Part shown: positions 59,495 through 64,000 of the stretch, piece by piece | How positions within the stretch are numbered: the first letter of the stretch is position 1 | Layout: each line of letters opens with the position of its first letter | NCBI GenBank assembly: GCA_903873185.1 | Contig: CAIQNN010000007.1 | Location: 20,549 to 84,548, forward strand | From: an uncultured Actinomycetes bacterium | GTDB taxonomy: Bacteria; Actinomycetota; Actinomycetes; Nanopelagicales; Nanopelagicaceae | Length of the DNA stretch: 64,000 nt | Reading direction: 5' to 3' | The notes under the pieces: generated by a model | Databases searched by the model: none | The model's input: the letters and a program-made list of their open reading frames with translations, nothing else | What the model was told of the DNA's origin: nothing | Position numbers and translations under genes: made by a program

Positions 59495-61126
59495 TTATAG
59501 CTCTTCGTTATAGAACTTAAGGAGTGGGGCACGGAAGCCAGGATCCAAAGTGAGACCCTTAGCCTTTCGTACCAAGGTGGTAAGAGGTCCGCCAGATTTT
59601 AGGACGCCAGTTGTGGCGGCCGTTCCGACGAGATCTGCAACGACCAACATTTGTGCATCGGTGTAGTTACAGTGATTAGTTCCATTAGCTGCCGGAGTAG
59701 TTGTATCTGGTGCACCGGTAGCGGTGAACTTGGTGTAAGTACTAGGCGTTGGTGCCCAGATCGTGATCAAGTTCTTCTTTGGCGCGATGTATTCATGAGT
59801 AAAGTTGAACTCATGTAAGGCATTTGCCTTTTCAGCTGCGTATTGCGCTGCATATTTATCGGCCAACCATTGCGCATTACCAGCTGGTGTAACTGGATCA
59901 GCAACGCTTGCAAGGGTAACGGTTGGAACGTTGATCTTGCCGGTGTGAGATGTTAGTGCCCGCATCTTGGTGACTGCGGCAGCATCTGCGCTCCAACGTG
60001 GTGCTGCTGGGTTAGCTGGATTTAGGAAGGACAACATGCCACCGATTGCATCGCTGCCACTTAGTGCGGCATTGAAAACTGCGGCATCGCTTGAAACCCG
60101 AGCTGTGTAGTCCGTCTTTGAGTTATCAAAGACTGCGCCTCCAGATTGAATTTCTACATCGTAAGTAGCCATAACGCCAAGAACCGCGGCGTTGGCAACA
60201 TTTTCCAAGATCGCAAGAGCTGGGCTAGCAGCCAATGCAAATGAGGTATAGGCCGCAGTGTTTGGCGAACCCGGACCTGAAGTTGAGTCAAAGTGCGCAC
60301 TCTGAGTTGGCAAACCTGCCAATAATCCGACCATTAAAAGCGCCGAACGTGGTGGGATGCTAGCTAGTGCAGTTCCGGCAGGACCAGAAGAATCTGGCCA
60401 GACACCACTAGCAATGGCTCCTTGCAACTTACCGAGAACGGTAAATACCTTGACTAGGTCACCCATTGCTTCGCCATAGCCTGCAGCACCAGCAGAATAG
60501 TTGTGTGCCTTAATGGTTGGATCGAAGAAGGTCTTCATTCCCCACAAGACATCGCCAGCCATCGTTAGCTCGGCTTCAACAGAACCGATCGCAGGACACA
60601 TTGGCGCCGCGGCATCAATTAATTCTGGATGTTGTTCGGCTAAGGCCTGAGTAATGAAACCACCTAGCGATGATCCCCAAGCTGCGACCTTTTTGGTTGC
60701 TGGAAATTGCTTTCGGAAGAGACCGATCAATTCGACATCGGCTGCCACACCAGCGCCGGCATTCCAACCCTGAATTGGGAAGGCAGAACCAGCAACGGCA
60801 TAACCCTTGCCTAACAAAGTACCGATAACAACTGCATCAGGACCTTGCTGTGGCAGCTTGACTACTTTGTAGCCACCGACAACTGGAATTCCAGCAGGGA
60901 TGTCAACTGGATAGCGATAGCCGTGAGAGTAAAGCATTAGCGTGCCATTGAAGTTTGCTGGCACCTGCATTACATATGCAGCACCATCTGACGTTGCCCC
61001 TTGGCAGGTAGTAACGAAACTGACAGTGGCGCAAGCAGGATCTGCTGCACGTGCAACAGTTGGCATCGCGGTAAACGCAATTGAAGCTAGAGCGCTAACA
61101 GCGAGAAGTGAAATTTTCTTTCTCAT
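59495..61126 (-). CDS. Secreted alpha/beta hydrolase
   Basis: An exported hydrolase of about 543 residues. The signal peptide MRKKISLLAVSALASIAFTA ends at TVARA. The core has LMLYSHGY (oxyanion side), nucleophile elbow WGSSLGG at about residue 153, a likely catalytic Asp in SVADPVTPAG, and a His in either FTHEYI or NHCNYT. It is probably an esterase or peptidase; the substrate is unknown. It is coupled to the upstream binding-protein gene. The ATG at 61126 has GAGG upstream; the ATG at 61141 overlaps the upstream stop (TAATG) and is the alternative. Confidence 0.82.
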   Translation of the reverse strand: MRKKISLLAVSALASIAFTAMPTVARAADPACATVSFVTTCQGATSDGAAYVMQVPANFNGTLMLYSHGYRYPVDIPAGIPVVGGYKVVKLPQQGPDAVVIGTLLGKGYAVAGSAFPIQGWNAGAGVAADVELIGLFRKQFPATKKVAAWGSSLGGFITQALAEQHPELIDAAAPMCPAIGSVEAELTMAGDVLWGMKTFFDPTIKAHNYSAGAAGYGEAMGDLVKVFTVLGKLQGAIASGVWPDSSGPAGTALASIPPRSALLMVGLLAGLPTQSAHFDSTSGPGSPNTAAYTSFALAASPALAILENVANAAVLGVMATYDVEIQSGGAVFDNSKTDYTARVSSDAAVFNAALSGSDAIGGMLSFLNPANPAAPRWSADAAAVTKMRALTSHTGKINVPTVTLASVADPVTPAGNAQWLADKYAAQYAAEKANALHEFNFTHEYIAPKKNLITIWAPTPSTYTKFTATGAPDTTTPAANGTNHCNYTDAQMLVVADLVGTAATTGVLKSGGPLTTLVRKAKGLTLDPGFRAPLLKFYNEEL

Positions 61127-61140
61127 GGTTATAGTCCTCA

Positions 61141-62448
61141 TTAGTTTGATGGCAATCCGTTTAAGGGAAGTGCAGGACGCTTTGATGCCGATTTAACGAC
61201 TGCGCCAGCACCAGAGTCAGTGGTGTAAAGGGAATAGCTGCCACCAACTGGCTTTAGTTCACCAGCAGAGTTGTAAGCACCGAACCAATAACTGTTATAG
61301 CCAACGTGGTTTCCCTTGGCGTAGTTGATTGGTGAGAAGGAGGCGCTTGCGAAGGTTGAACCCTTGCTTTCAAGCGCAGCGATCAAGCCGGCGCGAGTTG
61401 GATTTGCTCCAGCAGCGCGAAGTGCCTGAACCGTCATCATGGCGGTGTTCATAGCGACAAGTACGTTGTTATCAAAGACCGCGCCACCGTTGTATTTGGT
61501 GTTGATGCCTTGGAAGAACTTCACATACTCATCTGTGAGATCTGTTGGTGCTGGTAGAAAAGAAGCACCGATTGCGCCTGTAAGGACTACAGCAGGAACG
61601 CCAACGGCTTTGAGCGTGGTGGCATCGCCACCGACCGAACCCAGAATCCATTGCGCCTTGTAACCCAGGGCTGCCGAAGTAGCGAGCGCTGCTCCAGATG
61701 CGGTAGTAACGCCGAACATAACTACAACTTCAGCGCCAGCAGCTTTTAGCTTGCTGACCCAACCTGCTGCAGTTTGTGCGCTCTGTGAACCGGAAGCATA
61801 TGAAACCTTGACATCAAAGGTTGTGCCAGCTTGTTTGAATCCGGCTAGTGCATCGGTACCGAAATCATCGGCCTGATAGATCAAGCCCAGCTTCTTGCCC
61901 GCGAAGTTCTCTTTTAGATATTGACCCATGATCTTTGCTTCCATTACATAGGAAGGAAAGAGTGAAAAGGTAGTTGGATATTTCTTTGCATCGGCGAAGT
62001 TGCTGAAGCCAGTGTTTAGGAAAAGATCCGGAATTCCACGTCGACCAAGGTTTACTGACTTGGCTACCGCAAGGTGGTTTGCTGTGCCAAGGGCACCCAC
62101 GACGGCAAAGACTTTGTCCTTAAGAATTAATTCATTGGTTTTAGCAACTGCCAATGTAGGTAGGTAGGCATCGTCCTTAACAACCAGTGAAATTTTGCGG
62201 CCGTAAACGCCACCGTTGTCATTCACATAATTGAAGTAGGCGGTCATGGCTGATGGGATCTTGCTATAGCCAGGAGCTGCGCTTCCGGTTAGCGGAATGG
62301 TTATGCCCAACTTGATTGTGTTTGAGTTGACACCATCTACGGTGTGCACGTTGAACGCCTGGGCCGGAATGGCAGTAAATGCCAATGCGGAGACTGCAAG
62401 CGTCGCAGAAGCTAAGATTCCGCGCTTCGTGCGTCGTTGAACGAACAT
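61141..62448 (-). CDS. Branched-chain-amino-acid-type ABC substrate-binding protein (LivK-like)
   Basis: Periplasmic-binding-protein type I fold (Peripla_BP_6), 435 residues. The signal peptide ends in IPAQA, the mature start contains TIKLGITIPLTGSAAPG, and the ligand-binding core includes GALGTANHLAVA and GLIYQADDFG. There is no lipobox. The family takes branched-chain amino acids, but also amides, aromatic acids and others, so the ligand is open. A GGAAGGAA site precedes the ATG. It lies 95 bases downstream of a LivM-like permease and is coupled to a secreted hydrolase. Confidence 0.88.
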   Translation of the reverse strand: MFVQRRTKRGILASATLAVSALAFTAIPAQAFNVHTVDGVNSNTIKLGITIPLTGSAAPGYSKIPSAMTAYFNYVNDNGGVYGRKISLVVKDDAYLPTLAVAKTNELILKDKVFAVVGALGTANHLAVAKSVNLGRRGIPDLFLNTGFSNFADAKKYPTTFSLFPSYVMEAKIMGQYLKENFAGKKLGLIYQADDFGTDALAGFKQAGTTFDVKVSYASGSQSAQTAAGWVSKLKAAGAEVVVMFGVTTASGAALATSAALGYKAQWILGSVGGDATTLKAVGVPAVVLTGAIGASFLPAPTDLTDEYVKFFQGINTKYNGGAVFDNNVLVAMNTAMMTVQALRAAGANPTRAGLIAALESKGSTFASASFSPINYAKGNHVGYNSYWFGAYNSAGELKPVGGSYSLYTTDSGAGAVVKSASKRPALPLNGLPSN

Positions 62449-62490
62449 ATGGTTCCTTCCATTGAGGGTATAGAGGGAGTTCTCTATTTA

Positions 62491-62523
62491 GTTATAGATA
62501 ACTACTCATTAAGCGTAGTTATC
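62491..62523 (-). promoter_or_regulatory. Large inverted repeat upstream of the LivK-like gene
   Basis: A perfect GATAACTAC-N9-GTAGTTATC repeat (62497-62523) overlapped by the palindrome GTTATAGATAAC (62491-62502). TTGATA, a possible -35, overlaps its promoter-distal end on the minus strand. There is no T run after it. It looks like an operator for a dimeric regulator. Confidence 0.6.
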
Positions 62524-62543
62524 AAAATGCGGGAAATGAGAAG

Positions 62544-63521
62544 TTACCGCGAACTTTTTTTACCTTCTCGCCAGTTCAATTTTGGCCCATTTGGGAAAAA
62601 TAGGACGGAAAGTATTAAAAGCGCGCTAGTCATCAGCCCGGGAAGGTTGGCAGTCACCTTCTCCGAACCACCAAGGTGCGCTGCCAACGAACCGGTGAGT
62701 TCAGGGATTGCGACGAGAACTATTGCGCCCACAATGCTACCCGTGAGTAGGGTCACTCCTGCAAGTACCGCACCCGTAACAATTGTGAAAGAGAGTGAGA
62801 GCGGAAAGGCGCTCGGGGTTACCAAACTGATCGTCATGGCGAGCAGGGCACCTGCCAGACCGGCCAGACCCGAACTGATCGTGAAAGCCAGAACTTTTGA
62901 CCGGCCAACATGGATTCCGGCCAGAGCCGCCGAAGTTGGATTGCTCCTTAGCGCTCGCCAAGAGCGGCCAAATCGACTTCCAAGAATGTTGTAGGTAAGC
63001 CAGGTAATGATGAGGGCGGCCAGCGCTGCGATCCAGAAGAACCACTTATATTGGGTGAAATCTGCGCCTAACCAGGTTGGGGGTAGCCCAACGTCATAGG
63101 TCAAACCTTGCTCCCCGCCAAGAAATCCGAATTCATTGGCCAAGGAAGGCAGTCCTACGGCGAGCGCCAAGGTGGTGCCCGCCAAATAAGGCCCGGTTAG
63201 TCGACCAGCAGCCACTCCCAAAACCGCGCCAAAAAGCGCCGCCGCCAAAACTGCCACGACGAAGGTAAGTGGGATCGGCAAGTTCCAGTAGTTGCGTGAA
63301 AGTACCCCCGCGTAGGCCCCAACCGCCATGAGAGCGCCGTGGCCCAAGGAGATCTGCCCCGAGTATCCGGTCAACAAAACGATGGCAGAGATCGCGACAA
63401 CATATACCGCTACCTCGGCACCCTGATAGACCCGCAACTCATCAACTCGATTGCTAACAAGAAAGAGAACGAAACCGATAGCGCTAAATATCAGAGCTGC
63501 GCGAACTTTTGAATTACGCAT
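62544..63521 (-). CDS. Branched-chain-type ABC transporter permease LivM-like
   Basis: A 325-residue permease with about nine or ten membrane segments. Family features: TGYSGQISLGHGALMAVGAY and the coupling loop ALRSNPTSAALAGIHV. The ATG at 63521 has GAGGGCGAG upstream and overlaps the LivH-like stop by eight bases; the frame to 63572 would lie inside the neighbouring gene. ATPase genes (LivG/LivF) are not in the window. Confidence 0.9.
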   Translation of the reverse strand: MRNSKVRAALIFSAIGFVLFLVSNRVDELRVYQGAEVAVYVVAISAIVLLTGYSGQISLGHGALMAVGAYAGVLSRNYWNLPIPLTFVVAVLAAALFGAVLGVAAGRLTGPYLAGTTLALAVGLPSLANEFGFLGGEQGLTYDVGLPPTWLGADFTQYKWFFWIAALAALIITWLTYNILGSRFGRSWRALRSNPTSAALAGIHVGRSKVLAFTISSGLAGLAGALLAMTISLVTPSAFPLSLSFTIVTGAVLAGVTLLTGSIVGAIVLVAIPELTGSLAAHLGGSEKVTANLPGLMTSALLILSVLFFPNGPKLNWREGKKSSR

Positions 63522-64000
63522 CTCGCCCTCGCTTACGACCCAAGAGCCCCGAAGGTTTAACGAGGAGCACAATTATCAGTACAACAAAGGCAACTGGGAA
63601 AGCTAAAGAACTGCTGACATATTCCAAAACAAAAGCCAAACTAACTCCAAGAATCAATCCGCCCAAGCTGGCACCAATCAAACTTTCCAATCCACCAATT
63701 ACGGCAGCAACAAATCCTGAGACTAAGAGTAGGTCTAAAGAATTTGGCGAAAGGTAATTTGTTGGCGTCACCAAAATTCCCGCAATCGCACCAGCAGCAC
63801 CGGCAAATGCCCAACCGACGGTTCTGGTGGCATCCACTCTGATGCCTGAAAGTCTTGCGATCTCAGGTTGATAGGCAGATGCTCGAAGTGCGAGTCCCAA
63901 ATTAGTCCGTTGAAAGATTACCGAAAAAGCGGCCATGACAATTAGTGTTGTTACGACTATCAGCAAATTAATCGGCGCAAACGGAATAGTTGTATGCCCA
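63514..64000 (-). CDS. Branched-chain-type ABC transporter permease LivH-like (5' end outside window)
   Basis: The C-terminal 161 residues of a LivH-type permease: TNLGLALRASAYQPEIARLSGI is cut here as the usual coupling loop, then GFVAAVIGGLESLIGASLGG, and a basic end KRGRDA. The frame is open to the window edge (GHTTIPFAPIN precedes an internal TTG), so the start is upstream of the window. It forms the channel with the LivM-like protein. Confidence 0.88.
   Translation of the reverse strand, partial: GHTTIPFAPINLLIVVTTLIVMAAFSVIFQRTNLGLALRASAYQPEIARLSGIRVDATRTVGWAFAGAAGAIAGILVTPTNYLSPNSLDLLLVSGFVAAVIGGLESLIGASLGGLILGVSLAFVLEYVSSSLAFPVAFVVLIIVLLVKPSGLLGRKRGRDA

Noticed and set aside
62497..62523. 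The inverted repeat as a terminator of the LivM-like gene
   Set aside because: No T run follows the stem on the minus strand and the arms are AT-rich; an operator fits better.

Overview
The window is a gene-dense actinobacterial chromosome segment with base composition close to half G+C. There is almost no intergenic space: the longest gap is about 170 bases. Many genes overlap by ATGA, GTGA, TTGA or TAATG junctions, and I see no insertion sequences, phage genes, tRNA/rRNA genes or CRISPR arrays. Gene content is strongly actinobacterial: WhiB, DUF3117, DUF3017, AccE, an LDH-type malate dehydrogenase, GuaB3, a PerM-like protein, a His-tailed GroEL and an MsiK-type ATPase. Local gene order resembles Mycobacterium tuberculosis in several blocks (tatB-htrA; purE-purK-birA-accD-accE-maf-accA; PNP-pmmB-add-deoA-cdd; uvrD-sucC-sucD-perM-purN-purH; guaB-guaB3; whiB-groEL-groES-tsaD-rimI/tsaB-tsaE). 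Compactness plus a heavy nucleoside-uptake investment suggest a streamlined free-living planktonic actinobacterium such as the freshwater acI / Ca. Nanopelagicales group. That placement is an inference.

Layout. 1-5 kb: protein export and quality control (tatB, htrA), an O-methyltransferase, leucyl aminopeptidase and NhaA. 5-11 kb: DUF3117, a sigma region-4-only protein, a SRPBCC protein, a LOG-family hydrolase, dapD, a SpoIID-like protein, a glycosyltransferase and UDP-glucose dehydrogenase. 11-17.6 kb: purE, purK, birA and the acyl-CoA carboxylase operon, including the 55-residue epsilon subunit. 17.6-31.7 kb: a nucleoside-salvage island formed by two convergent operons. It has purine nucleoside phosphorylase, a phosphosugar mutase, deoxyribose-phosphate aldolase and two aldehyde dehydrogenases (the second lacking its catalytic half); then adenosine deaminase, thymidine phosphorylase, cytidine deaminase and a BMP-type nucleoside ABC importer. 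31.8-36.4 kb: a second BMP-like protein, trpS, a CNNM/CorC-type protein and an MsiK-like sugar-importer ATPase.

36.4-47.4 kb: TCA-cycle and one-carbon/purine genes (icd, mdh, folD, purH, purN, perM-like, sucD, sucC) and a UvrD/PcrA helicase. 47.4-54.8 kb: a PIG-L deacetylase, a secreted cyclophilin, guaA, guaB3, a guaB lacking the CBS module, a MerR protein with CarH-like cobalamin-binding signatures, WhiB and a polyphosphate-glucokinase-like protein. 54.8-59.5 kb: groESL under a CIRCE element and the t6A genes tsaD, tsaB-rimI (fused) and tsaE. 59.5-64 kb: a secreted alpha/beta hydrolase coupled to a branched-chain-amino-acid-type ABC importer, with a striking inverted repeat in front of the binding-protein gene; the last permease runs off the window.

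Two themes tie the window together. First, most operon-leading genes have a TANNNT -10 hexamer only 6-7 bases before the start codon and no Shine-Dalgarno, which points to leaderless mRNAs; this decided several start choices. Second, the nucleoside island couples uptake of (deoxy)nucleosides to base release and to deoxyribose breakdown into glyceraldehyde-3-phosphate plus acetaldehyde, so DNA-derived nucleosides can feed both salvage and carbon metabolism.
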